The notes under the pieces were generated by a model. It saw only the letters and a program-made list of their open reading frames with translations. It had not been told where the DNA came from and ran no database searches. DNA of 64,000 nt from Acidobacteriota bacterium (GTDB lineage: Bacteria > Acidobacteriota > Terriglobia > Versatilivoradales > Versatilivoraceae), in NCBI GenBank assembly GCA_022826755.1, contig JAJDUG010000059.1, forward strand, positions 1 through 64,000, in the 5' to 3' direction. Positions 53,081-61,805 of the stretch are shown here, piece by piece (position 1 is the stretch's first letter; every line of letters starts with the position of its first letter). A program made the translations under genes and the position numbers.

Positions 53081-53230
53081 TGCCCGGCACAGCCTTGGCC
53101 GACTCCGCCGCTGGGATGGAACGGCAACGGGGCCTTGCCTTTCATTCGGACTGGCCCATGCCGTTCACGCCGGCGGGGGGACTGCCTGCCTGCAACCTTG
53201 CGCTGTCGCTCTATTTCCTCCAGCCAGGAA

Positions 53231-53263
53231 TAAGGTTGCGGGCGAGACGCCCGCGTTCCCGGG
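53231..53263 (-). repeat. Palindromic GCGTCCCGCCCGC repeat, copy E3 (inverted)
   Basis: TTGCGGGCGAGACGCCCGCG then TTCCCGGG; its reverse complement follows the E1/E2 consensus. Together E2 and E3 bracket about 150 bases (53081-53230) of unassigned sequence. Confidence 0.65.
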
Positions 53264-53281
53264 TGGGGCTGTACCAGTATC

Positions 53282-53302
53282 ACTCCCCCCTTGAGGGGGA
53301 GT
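53282..53302 (-). terminator. Strong hairpin downstream of cobU
   Basis: ACTCCCCC and GGGGGAGT flank a five-base loop. It lies about 80 bases after the cobU stop and could block or end the cob transcript; no T-run follows on the minus strand, so rho-independent termination is not certain. The sequence belongs to a palindrome often seen in intergenic regions, so it may be only another repeat. Confidence 0.4.
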
Positions 53303-53382
53303 CGCCGAATGGCGAAGGCTGATGTGGAGGGGGGCCGACGCGGCGTCGCGGGAGGGGCAAGACCGCAGTCGATCCGGAGTTG

Positions 53383-53964
53383 TCAAGGGCCGGAAGGGTC
53401 CAAGTCCACCTGGGCGTAGGGACGGGCGCCAAGGGAATTCAGTTCCAGGGCCAAGCCGGCCGTCATGAGATAGACCCTGTCCGCGCGGGAGGCCGCCAAC
53501 TGATTCACTCGTCCCAGGGCGTCCCGGTAGGCGCGGCCCAGGGATGAAGAGGGAACGATGCCCTGGCCGACCTCGTTGCTGACCAGGATCCAGGTTGCAG
53601 GGGACTCTGCGATGAGATCCATCAGTTCGCGGGCGGAATCCGGGATCCGGCTGCCGTCTTCGGCGCGGGCGGGCTGGTCGAGCAGCAGGTTGCTGGCCCA
53701 AAGGGTGAGGCAGTCCAGCAGAAAGGTGTCGTAGCGGTCCAGGACGGGACGAAGCGCCGCCGCCAGGTCCAGGGGCTCCTCCAGCGTGTCCCAGCCTGGC
53801 GGGCGCCGCTCGCGATGGGCGGCGATGCGGCGTTTCATGTCTTCGTCTCGCGCCTCCGCCGTGGCCACGAACAGCACCCGCCGGCCCCGGCGAGCCACTC
53901 TCTGGGCAAAGGAACTCTTGCCGGAACGCGCGCCACCAAGGATCAGAATGAGTTCCTTTTTCAC
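53383..53964 (-). CDS. cobU: Bifunctional adenosylcobinamide kinase / adenosylcobinamide-phosphate guanylyltransferase
   Basis: 193 residues from a GTG that overlaps the cobQ stop. ILILGGARSGKSSFAQ is the P-loop and FVATAEARDEDMKRRIAAHR contains the histidine region that is guanylylated. DTFLLDCLTLWASNLL and ILVSNEVGQGIVP complete the CobU/CobP signature. It activates adenosylcobinamide to the GDP form, the substrate of CobS encoded in the same operon. Last gene of the B12 operon. Confidence 0.95.
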   Translation of the reverse strand: MKKELILILGGARSGKSSFAQRVARRGRRVLFVATAEARDEDMKRRIAAHRERRPPGWDTLEEPLDLAAALRPVLDRYDTFLLDCLTLWASNLLLDQPARAEDGSRIPDSARELMDLIAESPATWILVSNEVGQGIVPSSSLGRAYRDALGRVNQLAASRADRVYLMTAGLALELNSLGARPYAQVDLDPSGP

Positions 53965-55475
53965 GGCTTCAACCCCGCTATCGTGTGAACGGCATCCATG
54001 TCCAGATGCCGGCTGACCAGGTCGGCCAGCCTGTCGTACTCCCTCTCCATGTTCTGCAGCGCCCCGGCGGGAAGCGAGATGTTTTTTCTGGCAGCCAGGT
54101 GCAGCAGCAGGCCGCGGCGAAAGCCGTGGTTGTGGAACAGGCCGTGGAGGTAGGTTCCCAGGGTCAGTCCCTGCGAATCCAGCGCGCCCTCGGGGGCGTC
54201 GGCGGGTTTGCCGGAGCGTTCCCGAATTCGGAAGGGTGCATTTCCGGCGTTGGAGGAACGCCCCATGTGGATTTCGTAGCCGGCGAGTCGGCCGCCCCGG
54301 CTGCCGGTCAACAGTCCGCTTCCGGAGACGATGTCGGCCCTCACCTGGTGGGTCTCCTTGCCGGACTCGAAGACCGTCTTGACGGGAAGCAGGCCCAAGC
54401 CGTCCGTTTCAGGACGGTCCGATTCCACCCTCTGGGGGTCGAGGATACGTTGCCCCAGCATCTGGTAGCCGCCGCAGAGGCCGATGACCGGTCTTCCGGT
54501 CCCTCGGTGGTCCGACACGGATCGGTCCAGGTCCGCCTGACGCATCCACTCGAGGTCGGCGACCGTGGTCTTGGATCCCGGAATGACCACCAGGTCGGGA
54601 GACCCCATTCGACCGGGACTGTCCACGTATCGAAGGCGCACGCCGGGCTCGCGGCGAAGGGGGTCGAAGTCGTCGAAGTTGGCGATGCGGGGCAGCCGGA
54701 TGACGGCGATGTCCAGGGGCGCCTCCGGATCCGGACGGGGTTGTGGAGAATTTTCCAACCCCACCGAGTCCTCTTCGGGGAGCTGGACGTCCTTGAAATA
54801 GGGCAGGACGCCGGCAATGGGAACCCCGGTGCGCTGCTTCAGGCTTGCCAGTCCCGAGTCCAGCAGCGAGGGGTCTCCTCTGAACTTGTTGACGACAAGG
54901 GCCTGGATCAAGGCCCGTTCCTCCGGTTCCAGCAGCGCCACCGTTCCGAACAGGGAAGCGAAGACGCCGCCCCGGTCGATGTCGCCCACCAGGATAACCG
55001 GAGCCTCGGCGTAACGGGCCACCCGCATGTTGACGATTTCCTGTTCCCTCAGGTTGATCTCGGCGGGACTGCCGGCGCCTTCAATGACCACGATGTCATT
55101 GCCCTCCCGCAGGGTGTCGAGCGATCGAGTGACCAGCGGCCACAGTTGCGGTGTCATCTCCCAATATTCTCTGGCGGATACCACGGAAACGGGCTTCCCC
55201 ATGGCTACCACCTGGGAGCGAAGTCCGTCCTGGGGCTTCAGCAGGACCGGGTTCATCTCGACCAGGGGTGCCACCCCGGCGGCCTCGGCCTGAACCGCCT
55301 GCGCGCGGCTGAACTCACAGCCGTCCGGGGTCACGAAGGAGTTGAGGGACATGTTCTGCGCCTTGAAGGGCGCCACCCGTAGACCTTCCCTGGAGAAAAT
55401 GCGGCACAGGGCCATGACCAGCAGGGACTTGCCCGCATGAGAGCCGGTGCCCTGGACCATCAGGACCTTGCCCAT
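53961..55475 (-). CDS. cobQ: Cobyric acid synthase (glutamine-hydrolysing)
   Basis: 504 residues from ATG 55475; upstream frame extension is not supported. The N-terminal dethiobiotin-synthetase-like domain begins MGKVLMVQGTGSHAGKS and includes APFKAQNMSLNSFVT. The C-terminal glutaminase domain has DLVVIPGSKTTVADLEW and the nucleophile cysteine in VIGLCGGYQMLG (about 330). It amidates four side chains of adenosylcobyrinic acid a,c-diamide. Its presence suggests that at least the late corrin steps occur, not only cobinamide salvage. It overlaps cobU by four bases. Confidence 0.95.
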   Translation of the reverse strand: MGKVLMVQGTGSHAGKSLLVMALCRIFSREGLRVAPFKAQNMSLNSFVTPDGCEFSRAQAVQAEAAGVAPLVEMNPVLLKPQDGLRSQVVAMGKPVSVVSAREYWEMTPQLWPLVTRSLDTLREGNDIVVIEGAGSPAEINLREQEIVNMRVARYAEAPVILVGDIDRGGVFASLFGTVALLEPEERALIQALVVNKFRGDPSLLDSGLASLKQRTGVPIAGVLPYFKDVQLPEEDSVGLENSPQPRPDPEAPLDIAVIRLPRIANFDDFDPLRREPGVRLRYVDSPGRMGSPDLVVIPGSKTTVADLEWMRQADLDRSVSDHRGTGRPVIGLCGGYQMLGQRILDPQRVESDRPETDGLGLLPVKTVFESGKETHQVRADIVSGSGLLTGSRGGRLAGYEIHMGRSSNAGNAPFRIRERSGKPADAPEGALDSQGLTLGTYLHGLFHNHGFRRGLLLHLAARKNISLPAGALQNMEREYDRLADLVSRHLDMDAVHTIAGLKP

Positions 55476-55542
55476 AGGGCGCTCACTTCCTGGGGGGGAG
55501 GATTCGGGCCAGGGTGTCGAGTCCGGCCTCTCCACGTTCCTG

Positions 55543-56178
55543 TCACTCTCCGAGGCCCTCTTCCAAGTGGCTGGTGTCGTTGAGCAGGTCCATGACGGCA
55601 CTGCCTTCCTCGAAGAGACTGACCACGGAGAGGCCGGCATTGGCGAAGCGGAACTTCCACATCTTTTGAGCCGGCAGACCCAGAAGACGGGTAATCAGGG
55701 CCCGCAGCATGCCGCCGTGGGTAACCACCAGGAGGTTGCGGCCACTGTCGGTGCAGGTCTCCCGCAGCCGGTCGACAACGGTATCGGCCCGGGAGCAGAG
55801 CTGAAGATCGCTCTCGCCGCCGGGCGGCGCGAAGGAAGGGTCTGCAGCCGCCAGCCAGTGGCGATACAGGTCCGGATAGCGGGCCTGCACTTCGTGGAAA
55901 GTCAGTCCCTCCCAGGCTCCGAAATTCTTCTCCCGCAGTTCCGGCATCTCTTTCAGCCGGACGTCGTTCCTTCCCAGCAGGATCCCCGCCGCCGTTTCCG
56001 AGCAGCGACGCAGATCGCTGCAACGAACCTCCGCGAAGGGGACCGACGCCAGGCGCTTGCCGAGCCGTCGGGCCTGCCGCTGTCCGGTCGGGTTCAGGGA
56101 CGGGTCCGACTGTCCCTGGATTCGACGCTGGGCGTTCCACTCCGTTGTTCCGTGTCTGACCAGAAGGTATCTATTCAT
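55543..56178 (-). CDS. cobC: Alpha-ribazole phosphatase-like histidine phosphatase
   Basis: 211 residues from ATG 56178. LVRHGTTEWNAQRRIQG holds the catalytic RHG (R8, H9), followed by CSDLRRCSETA, LREKNFGAWEGLT and VVTHGGMLRAL with the second histidine. Sequence alone would allow any phosphoglycerate-mutase-fold phosphatase, but the position between cobS and cobQ supports removal of phosphate from alpha-ribazole phosphate or adenosylcobalamin 5'-phosphate. It starts seven bases after the cobS stop. Confidence 0.88.
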   Translation of the reverse strand: MNRYLLVRHGTTEWNAQRRIQGQSDPSLNPTGQRQARRLGKRLASVPFAEVRCSDLRRCSETAAGILLGRNDVRLKEMPELREKNFGAWEGLTFHEVQARYPDLYRHWLAAADPSFAPPGGESDLQLCSRADTVVDRLRETCTDSGRNLLVVTHGGMLRALITRLLGLPAQKMWKFRFANAGLSVVSLFEEGSAVMDLLNDTSHLEEGLGE

Positions 56179-56185
56179 GTCCCTG

Positions 56186-57004
56186 TCAATCCAGGTAACC
56201 TGCCAGCGGTGAGTGCAAGGCAAGGGGCGAGGCGGCGGTCAGGACCACAGCCACGACCAGGACCGATGCCTCGGCGGTCTCGTTGACGGCTCCGTAGATG
56301 TCTCCCGTCAGGCCGCCCAGCGCCCGCGACGCCCAGTATCCGATAGCCCAGGAGACGGCGCTGGCCAACGCCAAAAGTAGCAATCCGGTGACTCCGGCCA
56401 GCCCGATGGAAGCGGCCAGGGCAAGGCAGAGACCGCCGATGAGAGGCCGGCGGCCCCGGTTCCCGAAGAACGCCGTTCCCAGACCCTCCCGCCTGGTATA
56501 GGGAAACAGCTCCATGGCCAGCAGCATCCCCCAGCGAGCAAGGCAGGGAAAGAGCAGCAGGACCGAATGCCGGCTGGCTTGGGGCAGGGCGGCGAGGGCG
56601 GTGACCTTGAGGAGAAGCAGACTGGTCAGTCCCACCACCGCGAAGGCTCCTACATGGGGGTCCCGGAGTATCTCGAGCCGCCGCCGGCGTTCATAGCCGC
56701 CCAACAGCGCGTCGCAGGTGTCCATGAAGCCGTCCAGATGCAGGGCTCGAGTCAGCAGGGCAAGACCGGCAATCAGCAGGGCGCCGGCCAGAAGAGGCGG
56801 AAACTGGCGGTCAAGCGGCGTAGAGTCCGAAGAGAGAAGCGAATATGACCACTGCAGCAGCAAGTCCGTCCCCGCCAGCAACGATCCAAGCAGCAGACCC
56901 ACCAGCGGGAACCAGGCGCGAGCCGCAGGGAAATCCTCGGCCGCGTTGCTTGGCCCCAGGGGGAGAATCGTCAGAAAGGCAATGGCGGAACGCAGGTCCT
57001 TCAT
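56186..57004 (-). CDS. cobS: Adenosylcobinamide-GDP ribazoletransferase
   Basis: 272 residues from ATG 57004, overlapping the cobT stop by four bases. AIAFLTILPLG at the start, WFPLVGLLLGSLLAG, HLDGFMDTCDALLGG (the DGxxDxxD-type metal site) and several membrane spans identify CobS. It joins alpha-ribazole phosphate with adenosylcobinamide-GDP at the inner membrane, the last step of nucleotide-loop assembly. Confidence 0.95.
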   Translation of the reverse strand: MKDLRSAIAFLTILPLGPSNAAEDFPAARAWFPLVGLLLGSLLAGTDLLLQWSYSLLSSDSTPLDRQFPPLLAGALLIAGLALLTRALHLDGFMDTCDALLGGYERRRRLEILRDPHVGAFAVVGLTSLLLLKVTALAALPQASRHSVLLLFPCLARWGMLLAMELFPYTRREGLGTAFFGNRGRRPLIGGLCLALAASIGLAGVTGLLLLALASAVSWAIGYWASRALGGLTGDIYGAVNETAEASVLVVAVVLTAASPLALHSPLAGYLD

Positions 57005-58095
57005 GGGGATGGGCTCTCCGCGGGCGCCTCGTTCCTGTCGCGGTCCGACACTCCCGCCTCGTCGAAGGTGGCCATCTCGCAAAGGCAGGTCGAGGCCGCC
57101 TCTATGATGGGCATGGCCAGCAGGGCGCCGCTGCCCTCGCCCAGACGCATCCCCAGATCCAGCAGAGGTGAAAGCCCCAGGCAGGTCAGGATCGCTTGGT
57201 GTCCCTGCTCATCCGAGCGGTGGGAGGCAATCATGTAGTCTTGGGTGGCGGGGCAGAGCCGGTGGGCCAAGAGCGCCGCCGCTCCCGAGATGAAGCCGTC
57301 CAGAACCACGGCGCGCCGCATCGCCGACCCGCCCAATATAACACCGGCCAGCACGCCGATCTCGAATCCTCCCACTTTGGCGAGCACGTCCAGGGGATTG
57401 CCGGGGTCGGGCCGGTTGATCGCCAGTGCCCTATGCACTACTTCCACCTTGCGTTCCAACTCCTCGGGCGTGCGTCCCGTGCCCTTGCCGGTGGTTTCCC
57501 GGGGGGATTTGCCCGTGACGGTGGCCGCAATGGCGCTGGCGGCGGTGGTGTTGCCGATGCCCATGTCTCCCACGGCGATCAGGTCCGCGCCGGAGCGAGC
57601 GGCCTCGACCGCAAGATTCACCCCTGCCGTGAGACACCTTTCCGCCTGCCGGGAGGACATGGCGGGTCCCTGAGTAATGTCTTTCGTGCCGTGTCCGGCA
57701 CTCAGGCAGCGGAGATCGGGATGATTCCGGATTCCGCTTGCCACTCCCGCGTCCACGATGATCCGTCGAACGCCCAGCAGCCTTGAAAGGGCGCTGACCG
57801 CCGCACCCCCCGCCAGAAAGTTTTGCACCATCTGCCCGGTGACCGCCTGGGGATAGCCTGTCACCCCCTGGGCGACCACGCCGTGGTCGGCCGCTGCAAC
57901 GACGACCGCCTTCCCCTGGATCCGCGGCTTCTCGGTGCCGAAGATCCCGGCCAGTTGAACCGATACCTGCTCCAGCCGGCCCAGGCTGCCGGGGGGCTTG
58001 GTGAGACGGAGCTGCCGGGCCTCGGCGCGGCGCCGGGCCCCGGCGTCCACGGGACCGATCCGGCGGATGGCTTGTTCGAGCGTGATCGGTTCCAT
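57001..58095 (-). CDS. cobT: Nicotinate-nucleotide:dimethylbenzimidazole phosphoribosyltransferase
   Basis: 364 residues from ATG 58095. LTKPPGSLGRLEQ, VVAAADHGVVAQGVTGYP, GDMGIGNTTAASAIAA and FEIGVLAGVILGGSA are diagnostic. It makes alpha-ribazole phosphate from the lower-ligand base. Length matches the family. It follows the receptor gene by 59 bases, so it is the first biosynthetic gene of the riboswitch-controlled operon. Confidence 0.96.
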   Translation of the reverse strand: MEPITLEQAIRRIGPVDAGARRRAEARQLRLTKPPGSLGRLEQVSVQLAGIFGTEKPRIQGKAVVVAAADHGVVAQGVTGYPQAVTGQMVQNFLAGGAAVSALSRLLGVRRIIVDAGVASGIRNHPDLRCLSAGHGTKDITQGPAMSSRQAERCLTAGVNLAVEAARSGADLIAVGDMGIGNTTAASAIAATVTGKSPRETTGKGTGRTPEELERKVEVVHRALAINRPDPGNPLDVLAKVGGFEIGVLAGVILGGSAMRRAVVLDGFISGAAALLAHRLCPATQDYMIASHRSDEQGHQAILTCLGLSPLLDLGMRLGEGSGALLAMPIIEAASTCLCEMATFDEAGVSDRDRNEAPAESPSP

Positions 58096-58154
58096 TCGGG
58101 ATTGGTGGAGCCCTGGAACTCTTCGACAATGCCAGGCCCGGTCAGAGACTCGGG

Positions 58155-60587
58155 TCAAAAGGAAAACTCCAACCCGGCTGTCCCGGTGGCCCCGGGGTTC
58201 AGAAACCCGTTCTCATAGTATTGCCTGTCCAGCAGGTTGTCGACCCGGCCGAACAACCGGAGACTGCGGAATTCCGAAAGACGCAACCTGTAGCTGGCCC
58301 CCAGGTCGACCTTGGTGACGGGGTCGAACCGAAACACGCGGCTGCCGAAGATGCTGGGGTCATAGATCGGTGCCAGGGTGCTGCCGGAGGTCACCCAGTC
58401 CAGGTTGAGGAACAGGTTCCGCCCCAACCACTGGGTTGCCAGCAGGGACCACTGGTGGTCGGGAATCACAAAGGACTTCAGTACCTCGCCAACCCGAGGC
58501 ACGCGCTCGTCGGCGTTGGTGTAAGTGTAGGAGAATCGCAGATCCAGCGATCTGGAAGGACGTACGGTGGTGGTGACTTCAAGGCCACGGGCCAGTCCTC
58601 CCTGGCTGTTCCGGTAGCCGCCGAAACGCCCGAAGGGGTCGGTGGCGGGGTTGATGCCGCCGGAGAAGTCGAAGACGATGTTTTCCTGGATACGGGTGTA
58701 GAACCAGGTCAGAGAGATTTGCGCCCGGTTGCCGAGCAGGGCCTGGTCCAGGCCGGCGTCAAAGGCGATGGATCGATCGGGACGGAGCCTCGGGTCTCCA
58801 TAAGCCGAGTAGCCGAAGCTGGAGAAGTAGGTCCCGAAGCGTTCATAGAGAGAGGGAGACCGATAGCCGTTTCCGACATGGGCGCGGATCTTGGTCCCGG
58901 TTTCGGCCACGAAATAGGCGATCGAACCGTCGCCGGTGTAGGCGGTCGGTGGAGCATCGAAGGTGAATCCCTGGTAGGGCGCAGTTTCCAACGGCTCCAG
59001 CAGAGGAGTCTGAAGCGAGAACATCTGGACTCTGAAGGCGGCTGAAAGGTGCAGCCGTCCCTGCAACAGTCTGAGCTGGTCCTGAATATGAAAGGCGTTG
59101 GTACGCTGAGTGACGTCCGCCAGGGACTCGGGGGAAGGCTGCACGGGAATATTCCGATTGATGAGCCGTTCATTCTCGAACTCATATCCCGCATCGATGA
59201 AGTGGTTGTTTCCCACTTGCAGATGGGTGCGGGCGTTGACGGTCTGCACGCGCCCGCCGAAATCCGACCGCGTGATCCCCAGGGGCTGAAAGCCCGGTCC
59301 TCCGGGGCCGTTGTGATTGATCCGATCGGTTCGCAGATTCTGATAGGAGAGGCTGTATCCCGTCCGGGCTGTCGGCTGTTGGTTGAACAGGACCGCGCTG
59401 GAAAGGAAATCGGTGGCTACGCGTGCGTCGGGATCATTGAGAGTAGAGATGAATGTGGCCGATCCCAGGTTCAGTTGGGACAGGGGCGTCCCCGCCTGGT
59501 GGAGCTCCACCAGGTCGGGAGCCAGGGGACGGGCCTGGACGATTCCGGTGGCCGTCAAGCCGGGGGCGCTGCTTGGCGACCGGTTGAGCTGGAGGAAGGT
59601 GTCGCCCCCGTAGAGTCGTGCCGAGAGGTTGGCCGTGGGAGAAAGGTTCAGATTCAGCCGCCCCTGGGCGGTGGTGTTGCGGCTGGCGTCGTCGCCATCG
59701 ACGCCTCTGGATATGTTTCGATGGGCCAGTCCCGTGCTGTAGGTGAACCGGTCCTGCCGGAATCCTCCCGCCAGGCGGGCCCGGCCATGCAGCCGGCCCA
59801 GGGATCCCCCCTCGGTCAGCAGGCTTCCCCGGGTGCGGCCGCCGCCTTCGGCGCTCATCATGTTGACCACGCCGCCGATGGCGTGACTTCCGTAAAGGGA
59901 CGAGCCCGACCCCCGCAACACCTCCACCCGGTGGGTATCGGCCAGCAGGAGATGGGATACGAAGGAGGTGGCGTCTCCCTGGGGCGCGGCCGCGTCCCGG
60001 AAGCGCAGGCCGTCGATCAGGATCGAGGTGTTCTCGCCCCGCAGGCCGCGGGTTCGAATGGTCGTCTGGGCGCCGGGCGTCCCCAGTTGCTGAATGCGCA
60101 AGCCGGGAACGGGCCTCAAGGCCTCGGCCAGGCTGATCTCGCCCCGCTCTTGCATGTCCGTGCTGTTGATGACCGTCAGGGCCTTCGAAACCTCGTCGAC
60201 CGACTGGGGTCTCCCAGCGGCCGTGACCACGACCTCCTCCCGGCGCACCGCCAATAGAAGGGCAATGTCCCGCACCAGTTCCTGACCGGCCTCGACTTGA
60301 AGTCCGCTCAGGGACACGGGAGCAAATCCCCGGGACTCGACTTCCAGGATATATTCCCCCGGACGTAGCGGCCCAAAGCTGAAACCTCCCGAGGCATCGG
60401 TAGTGACTCTCAGGCGCAGGCCGCTGGACCGGTCGTGGAGCGTGACGAGGGCGTCAGGCACCAGGGATTGCTGGGGATCGGTGATGGTTCCGCTGATCGA
60501 GGCCGGCTCGACGGCCTCGGCGGTCAGGGCGGCACAGCAGACCACGAGGCACAAGGGCAACGTAAACTTTCCGGTAATTAACTGCAT
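58155..60587 (-). CDS. btuB: TonB-dependent outer-membrane cobalamin receptor (BtuB-like)
   Basis: 810 residues. A signal peptide (1-25) is followed by a carboxypeptidase-regulatory-like domain (about 28-110, ISGTITDPQQSLVPDALVTL), a TonB box (EEVVVTAAG) and plug (about 130-240, LRPVPGLRIQQLG, TRGLRGENTSILIDG, EVLRGSGSSLYGSHAIGGV), then the beta-barrel ending in an aromatic residue (LEFSF). Two cobalamin riboswitches upstream and the cob genes downstream make vitamin B12 or cobinamide the probable substrate. The N-terminal extension is common in Bacteroidetes and acidobacterial receptors rather than in enteric BtuB. Confidence 0.88.
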   Translation of the reverse strand: MQLITGKFTLPLCLVVCCAALTAEAVEPASISGTITDPQQSLVPDALVTLHDRSSGLRLRVTTDASGGFSFGPLRPGEYILEVESRGFAPVSLSGLQVEAGQELVRDIALLLAVRREEVVVTAAGRPQSVDEVSKALTVINSTDMQERGEISLAEALRPVPGLRIQQLGTPGAQTTIRTRGLRGENTSILIDGLRFRDAAAPQGDATSFVSHLLLADTHRVEVLRGSGSSLYGSHAIGGVVNMMSAEGGGRTRGSLLTEGGSLGRLHGRARLAGGFRQDRFTYSTGLAHRNISRGVDGDDASRNTTAQGRLNLNLSPTANLSARLYGGDTFLQLNRSPSSAPGLTATGIVQARPLAPDLVELHQAGTPLSQLNLGSATFISTLNDPDARVATDFLSSAVLFNQQPTARTGYSLSYQNLRTDRINHNGPGGPGFQPLGITRSDFGGRVQTVNARTHLQVGNNHFIDAGYEFENERLINRNIPVQPSPESLADVTQRTNAFHIQDQLRLLQGRLHLSAAFRVQMFSLQTPLLEPLETAPYQGFTFDAPPTAYTGDGSIAYFVAETGTKIRAHVGNGYRSPSLYERFGTYFSSFGYSAYGDPRLRPDRSIAFDAGLDQALLGNRAQISLTWFYTRIQENIVFDFSGGINPATDPFGRFGGYRNSQGGLARGLEVTTTVRPSRSLDLRFSYTYTNADERVPRVGEVLKSFVIPDHQWSLLATQWLGRNLFLNLDWVTSGSTLAPIYDPSIFGSRVFRFDPVTKVDLGASYRLRLSEFRSLRLFGRVDNLLDRQYYENGFLNPGATGTAGLEFSF

Positions 60588-60638
60588 CCGGCAGATCCTT
60601 TCTCCTCCCCCAAGGAGGTGTTCGGGAAGCTTCCCTGA

Positions 60639-60800
60639 GCCGGTCTCCTGACTTGCGGCCGGAAGGGGCCTACTCTCCGTGCCTTCCCACCTTTCGGCAG
60701 TGGCCTTCAGACGGATTTCGTTGCCGCTTACAGTTGCTGGGGCAGTGGCGGAATCTCACCGCACTTCCCGTATTGCTCGGGGCGCATCCAGTGGATGATT
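60639..60800 (-). ncRNA. Cobalamin riboswitch, proximal copy
   Basis: On the minus strand: GGGAAGTGCGGTGAGATTCC, then GCCACTGCCCCAGCAACTGT, later GGCCACTGCCGAAAGGTGGG, AAGGCACGG and the B12 box AAGTCAGGAGACCGGC (60639-60656). All core blocks are in order. Between it and btuB are GGGAAGCTTCCC (60624-60635) and a CCTCC/GGAGG hairpin (60604-60618) that could hide or free the ribosome-binding site AAAGGA. It lies about 160 bases downstream of a second riboswitch in the same direction. Confidence 0.92.
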
Positions 60801-60959
60801 GTCATTGACCTGAGTAGCCGAGCGCGGATCTCAGGCCTTCATCGGTTGGCAAGCCTGCAGTTGAAATGCGGATGGGAAACAACCAGGATGGACGGTGCGG
60901 AAAATCTGCGTGCATGTTCGACCCAGCCGCTCTCGTGCGCAGCGTGCCTCGTCAATCCC

Positions 60960-61120
60960 AAGGCAGGTCTCCTGACTGACAGCTGGGACGCCCGACCGGC
61001 TGCCTTCCCATTGCCTGAAGCAACAGTGGCCTGCTTCGCCGGCGAACTCGCTGATCACAGTGGCGCGACCGTGCGGGAATTGCACCCGCTTCCCTTTTGG
61101 CTCGGACTCGAGCACCTTGG
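60960..61120 (-). ncRNA. Cobalamin riboswitch, distal copy of a tandem pair
   Basis: On the minus strand: AAAAGGGAAGCGGGTGCAAT, TCCCGCACGGTCGCGCCACT, GGCCACTGTTGCTTC, ATGGGAAGGCAGCC and GTCAGTCAGGAGACCTGCC. It is a complete aptamer by eye and is more similar to the plus-strand copy at 61462 than to the proximal copy. No gene fits between it and the proximal riboswitch (60801-60959), so the two probably lie in one leader. Confidence 0.92.
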
Positions 61121-61133
61121 GACCAATGGCGAA

Positions 61134-61163
61134 ATCGTAGCAACGCCCCGAAAGAAGCGTCAA
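61134..61163 (-). promoter_or_regulatory. Predicted sigma-70 promoter for the btuB-cob operon
   Basis: On the minus strand TTGACG (61163-61158) and TACGAT (61139-61134) are separated by 18 bases. The -10 box ends about 14 bases before the distal riboswitch, so transcription would begin at the aptamer. No comparable promoter is seen between the two riboswitches. Confidence 0.55.
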
Positions 61164-61203
61164 GAGATTTCTCCGCTGACTCCCTCGGGCTGCGGGCGAC
61201 GGG

Positions 61204-61262
61204 GTGAAAAGAGTTATCCACGAAGGGACACGAAGGATCACGAAGACACACGAAGCGAGACG
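61204..61262 (-). repeat. Dispersed repeat, CTTCGTGGATAACTC family, copy B5
   Basis: AAAGAGTTATCCACGAAGGG, CACGAAGGATCACGAAGACA and CACGAAGCGAGACG. Its reverse complement matches the far end of 33585-33735 (GTGTCTTCGTG, GGATAACTCTT). It lies directly upstream of the leftward B12 promoter. Confidence 0.75.
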
Positions 61263-61290
61263 ACAAGGGGAATCGGAACCATTCCGTGCT

Positions 61291-61361
61291 CCCGATAGGC
61301 CATCCGGATCACCTATTTTCTCTCGAATGATCCGCCCGGCAAGACGGGGCCGGGACTTGCC
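61291..61361 (+). repeat. Short dispersed repeat, copy F2
   Basis: CCCGATAGGCCAT, TTTTCTCTCGAATGATCCGC and GGGGCCGGGACTTGCC, collinear with 309-385. The ATGATCCGCC block is also part of the A copies. It lies in the divergent region between the two B12 promoters. Confidence 0.5.
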
Positions 61362-61420
61362 AATAATACCCTGCAGGTCCCGGACGGTTTCACCGCGGCG
61401 GGCACGTCACCTTCGGAAAA

Positions 61421-61450
61421 TTGACCCAGGGACTTCTCTTTTGCTAGCAT
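61421..61450 (+). promoter_or_regulatory. Predicted sigma-70 promoter for the btuFDC-like operon
   Basis: TTGACC at 61421 and TAGCAT at 61445 are separated by 18 bases. The riboswitch begins about ten bases downstream, at the expected transcription start. Confidence 0.6.
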
Positions 61451-61461
61451 CTGCCGCGGTG

Positions 61462-61635
61462 AGTGCCAGGTGCTCGCGGCAGTTTTGCGAGTGAAAAGGG
61501 AAGCGGGTGCAAATCCCGCACGGTCGCGCCACTGTAAGCAGCGAGTGTTTCAGCACTGCGATTGGCCACTGTTGTTTTCAATAAACGGGAAGGCCGTCTG
61601 AAACACCGTGACCTGTGAGTCAGGAGACCTGCCTG
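61462..61635 (+). ncRNA. Cobalamin riboswitch upstream of the ABC importer
   Basis: In order: AAAAGGGAAGCGGGTGCAAA, TCCCGCACGGTCGCGCCACT, GTAAGCAGCGAG, GGCCACTG, CGGGAAGGC and the B12 box GAGTCAGGAGACCTGCC (61617-61633). The core is complete. The coding start is about 170 bases downstream; the intervening stretch contains no obvious terminator, and the control mode (transcription or translation) is unclear. Confidence 0.94.
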
Positions 61636-61805
61636 GGACCGCGCGCCACTGGTGTGTCGCTTCGCATGAGAGCGAGGGTGCCGCTCCTCCTTCCCCGCCT
61701 TTTCTCACCGGATTCCAGTCTTGTTTTCGAGTGCCGTTTCCCCGTTTATCCGCGCGAGGGAGCCCTCTGCGGGAATCGGGACCGTTTTGGACGTTGGGAC
61801 AAGGG

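Noticed and set aside
61608-61805. N-terminal extension of the BtuF-like protein into the riboswitch
   Set aside because: The frame is merely open; the sequence is the 3' end of the B12 aptamer and its expression platform.
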